Assembly: GCA_949286775.1 (NCBI GenBank)
Contig: CASEDW010000014.1
Location: forward strand, 1-5,055
From: an uncultured Eubacteriales bacterium
GTDB lineage: Bacteria > Bacillota > Clostridia > Lachnospirales > Lachnospiraceae
DNA: 5,055 nt
Reading direction: 5' to 3'
The position numbers and the translations under genes were made by a program. Positions 1 to 5,055 of the stretch are shown here, piece after piece. Every line of letters begins with the position of its first letter. Position 1 is the first letter of the stretch. Under the pieces are notes generated by a model, which saw only the letters and a program-made list of their open reading frames with translations, made no database searches and was not told where the DNA came from.

Positions 1-13
1 ATTAAATCTGCTG

Positions 14-46
14 AGAACAGGCATTAGTTGCCTGTTCTTAATTTAT
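14..46 (+). terminator. Probable intrinsic terminator of an upstream gene
   Basis: AGAACAGGCA (14-23) and TGCCTGTTCT (29-38) form a perfect 10-bp inverted repeat with a 5-nt loop. It is followed by a T-rich but interrupted tail (TTAATTTAT). It lies at the very edge of the window with no gene seen before it, so assigning it to an upstream + strand gene is an inference. The broken U tract makes it weaker than the terminators near 1800. A perfect stem can also act from the opposite strand. Confidence 0.6.
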
Positions 47-63
47 ATACAAAGAAGTTCAAA

Positions 64-126
64 TGAAATTGAAATTATCTACGAAAAATCTGTTGATAAT
101 TTCATGAAAAACAAGTGAAATGAAAA
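64..126. promoter_or_regulatory. AT-rich region with repeated TGAAAT half-sites, possible operator and promoter
   Basis: TGAAAT occurs at 64-69, 70-75 and 116-121, its complement ATTTCA at 99-104, and the variant TGAAAA at 105-110 and 121-126. TGAAATTATC (70-79) is a perfect inverted repeat of GATAATTTCA (95-104). TTTCATGAAA (100-109) is itself a perfect palindrome. A possible promoter is embedded here: TTGATA (93-98), 17 nt, TGAAAT (116-121), with the -10 matching the consensus at only 4 of 6 positions. Nothing else recognisable lies in 41-213. AT-rich DNA produces such repeats easily, so the operator reading is tentative. Confidence 0.3.
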
Positions 127-227
127 AAATAAGAAAATAAAAACGAAAAATATGTTTTTAAATGAAGAGGCTGCTTTACTTTTACACGGCCTAATGATAT
201 CAAAAAGATTATAAAGGAGAAGCAGCT

Positions 228-1238
228 ATGGAAGAAAAAGTACTTAAACACAGAAAATACGGCATGGCAGTTCTTTTAATTACAACTTTTTTGTTAGCAG
301 CGGCGATAGCAGGATGTTTTTTCGGGGCTCAGATGTTGTATGAAGAAGAAAATCCGGCTTTATTGGCAGTAAGCGTCATCTGGCTTTGTGTAGGCTGGAT
401 ACCATACTGCGGCCTTAAGATACTTAAGCCGCAGGAGGCGCTGGTACTTACTTTGTTTGGTAAATATACGGGAACGCTTAAGAATGAAGGATTTTATTTC
501 GTAAATCCTTTTTCATCAAGTGTTAATCCGGCGGCGGAAACACGCCTTAATCAAAGCGGAGACGTAGATAATATCGGCGGGAATAAAACTGTCATTAACG
601 TAAGCACGCGTTCTGAAACATCCGGAAAGAAAATATCGCTGAAGATTATGACTCTTAACAATAACAGGCAGAAAATAAACGACTGTCTCGGAAATCCTGT
701 AGAGATTGGCATCGCTGTTATGTGGAGGGTAGTAGATACAGCTAAAGCGGTGTTCAAAGTGGAAAATTACAAAGAATATCTTTCGCTTCAGTGCGATACG
801 GCTGTAAGGAATATAGTGCGTATTTATCCGTATGATGTAGCGCCTGACGTAGATACTACAGGCGACGGTATAGCGGACGAGGGAAGCCTTCGCGGTTCGA
901 GTGAAGTAGTCGCGGCCCGTATACGTGACGAGATACAGCAAAGAGTAAAAGAAGCCGGAATAGAGGTGCTGGAAGCAAGGATCACTTATCTGGCATATGC
1001 GCCTGAGATTGCGGCTATAATGCTTCAGCGCCAGCAGGCGTCGGCAGTCATAGACGCAAGAAAAATGATAGTAGACGGAGCGGTGGGAATGGTAGAAATG
1101 GCTCTTGACAGATTAAGCAAAAACGGCGTTGTGGAACTGGACGAAGAGAGAAAAGCCGCTATGGTATCAAATCTGCTCGTTGTGCTCTGCGGAGATAAAG
1201 CGCCTCAGCCGGTAGTAAATTCCGGAAGCCTGTATTAA
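228..1238 (+). CDS. SPFH/band-7 domain membrane protein
   Basis: This 336-residue protein belongs to the SPFH (stomatin/prohibitin/flotillin/HflK-C) superfamily, membrane-associated scaffolds that oligomerise and often organise membrane domains or proteases; its specific role is unknown. The N terminus is basic (K4, K7, R9, K10) and is followed by two hydrophobic segments at about 12-36 and 44-64. The SPFH domain starts near residue 66 (KPQEALVLTLFGKY, then the NEGFYFVNPF turn) and runs to about 255. The later YAPEIAAIMLQRQQASAVIDARK region is the alanine/glutamine-rich helix typical of flotillin-like members. The C-terminal part (about 283-336, ending VVNSGSLY) resembles a conserved tail of this bacterial subfamily. 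An acidic glycine-rich loop, DVDTTGDGIADE at 207-218, interrupts the domain. The start is supported by AAAGGAG (213-219), 8 nt before the ATG. The gene lies just upstream of a small RHH gene, probably in the same unit. Family assignment is firm; cellular role is not. Confidence 0.92.
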   Translation: MEEKVLKHRKYGMAVLLITTFLLAAAIAGCFFGAQMLYEEENPALLAVSVIWLCVGWIPYCGLKILKPQEALVLTLFGKYTGTLKNEGFYFVNPFSSSVNPAAETRLNQSGDVDNIGGNKTVINVSTRSETSGKKISLKIMTLNNNRQKINDCLGNPVEIGIAVMWRVVDTAKAVFKVENYKEYLSLQCDTAVRNIVRIYPYDVAPDVDTTGDGIADEGSLRGSSEVVAARIRDEIQQRVKEAGIEVLEARITYLAYAPEIAAIMLQRQQASAVIDARKMIVDGAVGMVEMALDRLSKNGVVELDEERKAAMVSNLLVVLCGDKAPQPVVNSGSLY

Positions 1239-1256
1239 AAGGGCCGGGAATAATAA

Positions 1257-1430
1257 ATGGCAGATCAGAAAAAGAAACAGATACCGCTGCGGCTTTCCTC
1301 AAAGCTTTATGACGAGATTGCAGCATGGGCCGAAGATGAGTTCAGGTCTGTGAACGGTCAGATAGAATATCTGCTTACAGAATGTGTACGAAAACGCAGA
1401 AAAAAAGATGTTGATAATACTTTAAAGTAA
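1257..1430 (+). CDS. Small Arc-like ribbon-helix-helix DNA-binding protein
   Basis: This 57-residue ORF starts 18 nt after the SPFH stop codon. Its plan matches Arc/MetJ-type ribbon-helix-helix proteins, which dimerise and insert a two-stranded beta sheet into the DNA major groove. A basic strand (KKKQIPLRL, residues 5-13) is followed by helix A (about 14-29, SSKLYDEIAAWAEDEF), the turn RSVNGQI (30-36) and helix B (to about 49), ending in a basic tail. The RSVN turn and following helix closely resemble phage P22 Arc, and the length (57) is near Arc's 53. The ribosome binding site is weak: CGGGAA at 1245-1250 is the best candidate, so translation may be coupled to the SPFH gene. It could be an autoregulator of this unit or an antitoxin-like protein. 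No toxin gene is visible beside it, and its target is unknown. Confidence 0.85.
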   Translation: MADQKKKQIPLRLSSKLYDEIAAWAEDEFRSVNGQIEYLLTECVRKRRKKDVDNTLK

Positions 1431-1454
1431 AGTGTACAAGATGTTTCGCAAAAA

Positions 1455-1482
1455 GCGCAAATAATTATTTCGCAAATTTTTT
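1455..1482 (+). terminator. Weak terminator-like dyad after the RHH gene
   Basis: GCG (1455-1457) and CGC (1471-1473) flank the perfect 12-bp palindrome AAATAATTATTT (1459-1470), leaving C1458 as a bulge. After three A residues comes a run of six T (1477-1482). It is suitably placed, 25 nt after the RHH stop codon, to end the SPFH-RHH transcript, but the stem is mostly A-T. The same bases could instead be an operator for the trp promoter, whose -35 box begins at 1484. TTTCGC (1444-1449) can pair alternatively with GCG-C-AAA (1455-1461). Confidence 0.35.
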
Positions 1483-1483
1483 A

Positions 1484-1512
1484 TTGACAGGCAAAAAAGC
1501 ATGTGGTATTTT
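1484..1512 (+). promoter_or_regulatory. Probable sigma-A promoter of the trp operon
   Basis: A perfect -35 box TTGACA (1484-1489) is separated by 17 nt from TATTTT (1507-1512). That hexamer matches the -10 consensus at 4 of 6 positions and is preceded by an extended TGn element (1504-1506). Transcription would start near 1518-1520, about 22 nt before Stem I of the T-box. It would give a leader of roughly 375 nt ahead of trpE. The position just before a complete T-box leader supports the call; the start site is inferred. Confidence 0.8.
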
Positions 1513-1540
1513 AAACCTAAATTTAATACTTCAAACCATT

Positions 1541-1807
1541 GAAGCGGAGATAACGGCAATGATGCCTTTACAGAGAGCCCGTGTTGCTGAGAGTCGGGTG
1601 AGAAACAAGTTGTCAAATGGACCGCTGAGGGCGCAGTCAAATGTGATCGTCACAAAGTATTCTGCGACGTTGAAGGCAGACGTTATTTGCCGGGGATATG
1701 AAGGTATCCTGCTAAGCGCACGGGTCAAACCGTGAATCAAGGTGGCACCGCGGATAGTTTAATTATTCGTCCTTGACAGAGTGTATATTTCTGTCAGGGA
1801 CTTTTTT
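1541..1807 (+). ncRNA. T-box riboswitch leader, tRNA-Trp specific
   Basis: This is a cis-acting leader RNA that senses uncharged tRNA and controls transcription of the trp genes. The Stem I base is AGCGG (1543-1547) with CCGCT (1622-1626). Above it GATAAC (1549-1554) pairs with GTTGTC (1609-1614), exposing the specifier UGG (1618-1620, Trp). The distal arm is GCCCG (1577-1581) with CGGGT (1595-1599), preceded by an AGAGAG stretch. Further hairpins are CGCAG/CTGCG (1632-1636/1662-1666) enclosing TGTGA/TCACA, GGATA/TATCC (1694-1698/1705-1709), and CACGG/CCGTG (1719-1723/1730-1734, Stem III). The T-box motif AAGGTGGCACCGCGG (1739-1753) contains UGGC (1743-1746), able to pair with a GCCA acceptor end, as expected for the G discriminator of bacterial tRNA-Trp. 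Antiterminator: UCAAGG (1737-1742) with CCUUGA (1771-1776), a 7-nt bulge (1743-1749), and GCG (1750-1752) with CGU (1768-1770). Specifier, acceptor match and downstream genes all agree. Confidence 0.96.
1769..1807 (+). terminator. T-box regulated intrinsic terminator (terminator 1)
   Basis: GTCCTTGACAGA (1769-1780) pairs with TCTGTCAGGGAC (1790-1801) in a 12-bp stem with one G-U pair. The loop is about 9 nt and six T follow (1802-1807). The 5' arm overlaps the 3' side of the antiterminator (1768-1776), so the two structures exclude each other. With charged tRNA-Trp this hairpin should form and stop transcription; uncharged tRNA-Trp should favour the antiterminator. This is standard T-box logic, applied here by inference. 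Confidence 0.93.
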
Positions 1808-1810
1808 ATG

Positions 1811-1846
1811 AAGCTCCTTTGGCAGAAAAGTCAAAGGAGCTTTTTT
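1811..1846 (+). terminator. Second intrinsic terminator between the T-box and trpE (terminator 2)
   Basis: AAGCTCCTTTG (1811-1821) pairs perfectly with CAAAGGAGCTT (1832-1842). The stem can extend inward by G1822-U1831 and C1823-G1830, leaving a six-base loop (1824-1829). T1841-T1846 supply the U tract. It lies 4 nt after the U tract of terminator 1 and 46 nt before the trpE start, within the same leader. It is at least as strong by eye as terminator 1, yet it is outside the classical T-box antiterminator. It either lowers basal expression or is controlled by another pairing, as discussed in the findings. Confidence 0.85.
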
Positions 1847-1879
1847 CTGTAATAAAAAGCGAAAATATTTATTCAACAT

Positions 1880-1884
1880 GGAGG
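1880..1884 (+). promoter_or_regulatory. Ribosome binding site that fixes the trpE start
   Basis: GGAGG lies 8 nt before the ATG at 1893. It overlaps the earlier in-frame ATG at 1878, which has no comparable site upstream (only AT-rich sequence). The 1893 start is therefore preferred over 1878. Confidence 0.88.
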
Positions 1885-1892
1885 TACAGCCA

Positions 1893-3359
1893 ATGAAAAT
1901 TCTGCCGACTATCAATGAAGCAAGGAAAATCGCTTCAAGCTCAAAGTATGACGTGCTGCCGGTCAGCTGTGAGATTCTTTCCGACTTCACGACGCCTATC
2001 GAAACGATGAAGATACTGAAAAATGTATCTACTCATTGTTATATGCTGGAATCAGCTCAGGCAAATGAAACATGGGGACGCTATACCTTCTTAGGATTTG
2101 ATCCGAAAATGGAAATCACCTGCATAGACGGACAAATGAAAATCGGTGATCTTGAAGTTAAAACTGATAATCCGTCTGATTATCTTCGTCAGATTCTTAA
2201 TAAATATAAAAGCCCGCGTTTTGATTACCTGCCTTCATTTACAGGAGGCCTCGTAGGATATTTTTCATATGATTATCTTGGATACAGCGAGCCTTCGGTC
2301 AAGCAAGATGTGGAGGATACGGAAGAGTTTAAGGACGTCGATCTGATGCTGTTTGACAAGGTCATCGCTTTTGACAATCTCAAACAGAAAATAATTCTTA
2401 TCGTAAATATGTCGCTGGAAGATGTCGAGGTCGGATACAATAAAGCGGTAATGGAATTAAAACAGTTAGCCGATCTCATACGCAATGGAAAAAAGAAAAA
2501 TGAACCGGCGGGTAAATTGCTGGGAGAGGTAACGCCTTTATTTGACAAAGAAAAATTCTGCGGCATGGTAGAAAAAGCAAAGCTTCATATACATGAAGGA
2601 GATATCTTTCAGATTGTGCTTTCAAACAGGTTAAGCGCGCCCTTTGAGGGAAGCCTTTTTAATACATACCGTGTGCTTCGGACGATAAATCCGTCTCCAT
2701 ATATGTTTTATTTTTCGGGAACAGATGTGGAGGTCGCGGGAGCGTCTCCAGAAACTCTTGTAAAACTGGAAAACGGAGTATTGCATACATTTCCGCTGGC
2801 GGGCACGCGGCCAAGAGGCAAAACTGAAAAAGAAGATAAAGCGCTTGAAGAAGAACTGCTTTCTGATGAAAAAGAACTTGCCGAACACAATATGCTGGTC
2901 GATCTGGGAAGAAATGATCTTGGAAAAATAAGCAGGTTCGGCACGGTACAGGTTGAAAAGTTCCATTTAATTGAACGGTTTTCGCATGTCATGCATATTG
3001 GATCTACTGTTCGGGGCGAGATCAGAGAAGATAAAGACGCCCTTGACGCGATTGAAGCGGTACTTCCGGCAGGGACGCTTTCAGGAGCGCCGAAGATAAG
3101 AGCCTGTCAATTGATAGGAGAATTAGAAAACAACAAGCGAGGCATATATGGCGGCGCGATCGGATATATAGATTTTACCGGAAATATGGATACCTGCATC
3201 GCGATTCGAATCGCGTATAAAAAGAACGGAAAGGTATTCGTGAGAAGCGGAGCAGGAATTGTAGCCGATTCAATACCGGAAAATGAATATGAAGAATGTA
3301 TAAATAAAGCTAAATCTTCGCTTAGAGCATTAGAACTTGCGCAGGAGGAAGAATTATGA
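1893..3359 (+). CDS. trpE: Anthranilate synthase component I (TrpE)
   Basis: TrpE converts chorismate to anthranilate, the first committed step of tryptophan synthesis in the cytoplasm, using ammonia delivered by TrpG. From the ATG at 1893 the protein has 488 residues, normal for the family; an in-frame ATG at 1878 would add five residues but overlaps the ribosome binding site. Near the N terminus MLES (51-54) corresponds to the LLES tryptophan-binding motif, so feedback inhibition by tryptophan is expected. The chorismate-binding domain shows GDIFQIVLSNR (236-246), ASPE (284-287), PLAGTRPRG (301-309), EHNMLVDLGRNDLG (331-344), LPAGTLSGAPK (391-401), RSGAGIVADS (451-460) and PENEYEE (462-468), the last including Mg2+/chorismate-site acidic residues. 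The protein contains a single tryptophan. Its stop overlaps the trpG start by 4 nt (ATGA), which implies translational coupling of the two subunits. PabB or a salvage synthase is less likely given the trp T-box and neighbours. Confidence 0.97.
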   Translation: MKILPTINEARKIASSSKYDVLPVSCEILSDFTTPIETMKILKNVSTHCYMLESAQANETWGRYTFLGFDPKMEITCIDGQMKIGDLEVKTDNPSDYLRQILNKYKSPRFDYLPSFTGGLVGYFSYDYLGYSEPSVKQDVEDTEEFKDVDLMLFDKVIAFDNLKQKIILIVNMSLEDVEVGYNKAVMELKQLADLIRNGKKKNEPAGKLLGEVTPLFDKEKFCGMVEKAKLHIHEGDIFQIVLSNRLSAPFEGSLFNTYRVLRTINPSPYMFYFSGTDVEVAGASPETLVKLENGVLHTFPLAGTRPRGKTEKEDKALEEELLSDEKELAEHNMLVDLGRNDLGKISRFGTVQVEKFHLIERFSHVMHIGSTVRGEIREDKDALDAIEAVLPAGTLSGAPKIRACQLIGELENNKRGIYGGAIGYIDFTGNMDTCIAIRIAYKKNGKVFVRSGAGIVADSIPENEYEECINKAKSSLRALELAQEEEL

Positions 3360-3925
3360 TCCTTTTGATAGATAACTACGACAGTTTTTCATATAATCTC
3401 TTTCAGCTTGTGGGAGAGATTGAACCTGATATCAGGGTAATTCGAAACGATGAAATGACAATAGAACAAATAAAAGAGTTAAACCCGGACCACATTATAC
3501 TTTCTCCGGGACCCGGAAGACCTGAGGATGCGGGAATTATTATCGAAGCCGTGAAAACGCTTGGAAAAGATATACCTGTTCTCGGCGTTTGCCTCGGGCA
3601 TCAGGCGATATGCGCCGCATTCGGAGCGACGATTACATATGCGAAGAAGCTTATGCATGGCAAACAGTCAAATGTAAAATTTGATACAGACTGTCCGCTG
3701 TTTAAAGGATGTCCCAAAACCGCTCCTGTTGCGAGATATCATTCTCTTACGGCGGATGCAGATACAATTCCTGAAGAGTTAAAGATAACGGCAGTAACCG
3801 AAGATAACGAAATAATGGCGGTACAGCATAAAGAATATCCGATATACGGCGTACAGTTTCATCCGGAATCCATCATGACTCCTGACGGAAAAAGGATGAT
3901 ATATCATTTTATAAAGGAGATTTGA
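3356..3925 (+). CDS. trpG: Anthranilate synthase component II, glutamine amidotransferase (TrpG)
   Basis: TrpG is the class I glutamine amidotransferase subunit that hydrolyses glutamine and passes ammonia to TrpE. All hallmarks are present in 189 residues, the usual size for an unfused subunit. They are the N-terminal LLIDNYDSFSYNL (3-15), the oxyanion-region PGPGRPEDAG (51-60), the nucleophile elbow GVCLGHQ with Cys79 (77-83), LMHGKQS (99-105), the RYHSL segment (127-131) and the catalytic FHPES with His169 and Glu171. There is no tryptophan residue. The gene overlaps trpE by 4 nt, and AGGAGG (3343-3348) inside trpE gives 7-nt spacing. In some bacteria this subunit also serves PabB (4-amino-4-deoxychorismate synthesis). 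Whether that applies here cannot be seen from the window. Confidence 0.97.
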   Translation: MILLIDNYDSFSYNLFQLVGEIEPDIRVIRNDEMTIEQIKELNPDHIILSPGPGRPEDAGIIIEAVKTLGKDIPVLGVCLGHQAICAAFGATITYAKKLMHGKQSNVKFDTDCPLFKGCPKTAPVARYHSLTADADTIPEELKITAVTEDNEIMAVQHKEYPIYGVQFHPESIMTPDGKRMIYHFIKEI

Positions 3926-3928
3926 GTC

Positions 3929-4945
3929 ATGATTAAAGAAGCTATCGTAAAAATTGTAAATAAAGAAGACCTCACTTATAACGAGGCATATGATGTAATG
4001 AATGAAATCATGAGCGGTGAGACAACTGCAACACAGAACGCTGCCTTTCTCGCGGCGCTGTCAACGAAAAGCGCCAGAGCTGAGACTACTGATGAAATCG
4101 CCGGATGCGCGGCAGCCATGAGAGCCCACGCGATTAAGGTCGATACGGGCATGGAGCTTTTTGAAATCGTCGGAACAGGCGGCGACAATGCTCACAGTTT
4201 TAATATTTCCACTACTTCAGCAATCGTCGCGGCGGCGGGAGGATTAAAAGTTGCGAAACACGGAAACAGAGCAGCTTCCTCAAAGTGCGGAACGGCGGAC
4301 TGTCTTGAGGCGCTTGGAGTAAATATTCAGCAGAGCCCGGAAAAATGTATAGAGCTTTTGAGAAAAGTCGGCATGTGTTTCTTTTTTGCGCAGAAGTATC
4401 ATACTTCTATGAAGTATGTCGGAGCCATACGCAAAGAGCTCGGTTTTCGAACGGTATTTAATATTCTCGGTCCGCTTACGAATCCGGGAACGCCGTCTAT
4501 GCAGCTTCTCGGCGTATATGACGACTATCTCGTAGAGCCGCTGGCGCAGGTTCTGATAAATCTGGGAGTAAAAAAAGGCATGGTCGTATATGGACAGGAT
4601 AAGCTGGACGAGATTTCAATCAGCGCGCCGACCAAAATCTGTGAGATACGTGACGGATGGTTCAAATCAATGGAGATTACGCCGGAAGAATTCGGATTTG
4701 AACGATGCACAAAGGAAGATCTGAAAGGCGGTACTCCTGAAGAAAACGCGAGGATCACGCGTAATATATTAAATGGTGAAAAAGGCCATAAGAGAAACGC
4801 AGTCCTTATGAACGCCGGAGCATCTCTCTATATAGGAGGAAAAGCCGGCAGTATAAAGAGCGGCATTGAGCTTGCCGAAAAAATAATAGATTCCGGCAAG
4901 GCGCTTGAAACTTTGAATAAATTTATTGAAGTCAGCAATTCTTAA
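3929..4945 (+). CDS. trpD: Anthranilate phosphoribosyltransferase (TrpD)
   Basis: TrpD transfers the phosphoribosyl group of PRPP to anthranilate, giving N-(5-phosphoribosyl)anthranilate, the second step of the pathway. The 338-residue length is normal for a stand-alone TrpD, with no fused TrpG domain. The N-terminal helical domain (about 1-70) is followed by the PRPP-binding GTGGD (82-86), NIST (92-95) and KHGNRAASSKCGTAD (110-124). The anthranilate-site region GFRTVFNILGPLTNP is at 172-186. The metal-binding Asp-Glu pair is at 227-228 in GQDKLDEIS, and NAGASLY is at 295-301. AAAGGAG (3913-3919) inside the end of trpG precedes the ATG by 9 nt, and only 3 nt separate the two genes, so it is co-transcribed. 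One tryptophan is present (W244). A family-3 nucleoside phosphorylase is excluded by the motifs and context. Confidence 0.97.
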   Translation: MIKEAIVKIVNKEDLTYNEAYDVMNEIMSGETTATQNAAFLAALSTKSARAETTDEIAGCAAAMRAHAIKVDTGMELFEIVGTGGDNAHSFNISTTSAIVAAAGGLKVAKHGNRAASSKCGTADCLEALGVNIQQSPEKCIELLRKVGMCFFFAQKYHTSMKYVGAIRKELGFRTVFNILGPLTNPGTPSMQLLGVYDDYLVEPLAQVLINLGVKKGMVVYGQDKLDEISISAPTKICEIRDGWFKSMEITPEEFGFERCTKEDLKGGTPEENARITRNILNGEKGHKRNAVLMNAGASLYIGGKAGSIKSGIELAEKIIDSGKALETLNKFIEVSNS

Positions 4946-4957
4946 GGAGGCAGCGCC

Positions 4958-5055
4958 ATGACTATACTTGATCAGCTGGCAGGATACGCCAAAGAGCGTA
5001 CAGAACAGGCTAAAAAGAAAATAACCCTTGAAGAAATCAGACGGCAGGCACTGTC
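4958..5055 (+). CDS. trpC: Indole-3-glycerol phosphate synthase, N-terminal fragment (TrpC)
   Basis: Only the first 32 codons lie in the window, and the reading frame is open at the edge. The start MTILDQLAGYAKERTEQ, followed by the lysine-rich helix and SLEEI-like segment ITLEEIRRQAL, matches the N terminus of TrpC, which closes the indole ring of CdRP to give indole-3-glycerol phosphate. AAGGAGG (4944-4950) lies 7 nt before the ATG and overlaps the trpD stop codon (4943-4945), so the gene continues the operon. Placement after trpD is a usual Gram-positive order (trpE-G-D-C-F-B-A). Catalytic residues are beyond the edge, so the call rests on the N-terminal pattern and position. Confidence 0.88.
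   Translation, partial: MTILDQLAGYAKERTEQAKKKITLEEIRRQAL

Noticed and set aside
198..203. TTTACT (175-180), 17 nt, TATCAA (198-203) with TGn as a promoter for the SPFH gene
   Set aside because: Transcription would start near 210, leaving almost no leader before the ribosome binding site at 213-219, and both boxes are only partial matches.
294..317. Lipobox-like IAGC ending at Cys30 of the SPFH protein, after a basic and hydrophobic N terminus
   Set aside because: Hydrophobic sequence continues past the cysteine and a second membrane segment follows, as expected for a membrane-anchored SPFH protein. A lipoprotein is possible but not favoured.
516..941. 141-codon minus strand frame inside the SPFH gene
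   Set aside because: It is a shadow of a clearly coding + strand gene with a known domain; no ribosome binding site or family resemblance.
1501..1542. Short ATG-TGG frame (13 codons) that could suggest a Trp leader peptide
   Set aside because: It overlaps the -10 element (1507-1512), so its start lies upstream of the expected transcript start. It has no ribosome binding site and only one Trp codon, and the T-box already explains the control.
1484..1735. 83-codon + strand open frame across the trp leader
   Set aside because: It lies wholly within the trp promoter and T-box RNA, has no ribosome binding site, and its sequence is explained by conserved RNA structure.
1878..1892. Upstream ATG as the trpE start
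   Set aside because: It overlaps the GGAGG ribosome binding site for the ATG at 1893 and has no good site of its own.
1763..1990. 75-codon minus strand frame over the terminators and the trpE start
   Set aside because: It is antisense to two terminator hairpins and to trpE, with no recognisable protein features.

Overview
The window looks like chromosomal DNA from a low-to-moderate GC Gram-positive bacterium of the class Clostridia. This rests on a tRNA-dependent T-box leader ahead of a tryptophan operon, strong AGGAGG-type ribosome binding sites, U-tract intrinsic terminators, and separate trpE and trpG genes in the order trpE-trpG-trpD-trpC. I cannot name the genus from sequence alone. All identifiable genes are on the + strand.

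Layout. Positions 1-40 hold a hairpin that probably ends an upstream gene. Positions 41-227 are AT-rich, with repeated TGAAAT half-sites and only weak promoter candidates. A two-gene unit follows: a membrane-anchored SPFH/band-7 protein (228-1238) and, 18 nt downstream, a 57-residue Arc-like ribbon-helix-helix protein (1257-1430). Positions 1431-1483 hold CGCAAA repeats and a weak terminator-like dyad. Next come a good sigma-A type promoter (1484-1512), a complete tryptophan-specific T-box riboswitch (about 1541-1807) and a second strong intrinsic terminator (1811-1846). The operon genes follow: trpE (1893-3359), trpG (3356-3925), trpD (3929-4945) and the first 32 codons of trpC (4958 to the window end).

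How it works together. TrpE and TrpG form anthranilate synthase, TrpD adds the phosphoribosyl group, and TrpC carries out the later ring closure. The genes are tightly packed (4-nt overlap, then 3-nt and 12-nt gaps), consistent with one transcript. The T-box specifier UGG and the acceptor-binding UGGC both fit uncharged tRNA-Trp, so the operon should be read through when charged tRNA-Trp runs low.

The most interesting observation is the second terminator after the T-box. A classical T-box antiterminator does not reach it. However, the 3' arm of terminator 1 can form a 12-bp helix with the 5' arm and loop of terminator 2. This suggests, as an inference, a relay in which one tRNA decision opens both terminators. 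The pairing of an SPFH protein with a small RHH protein, and the half-site cluster upstream, are secondary points of interest. The rest is an ordinary biosynthetic operon.
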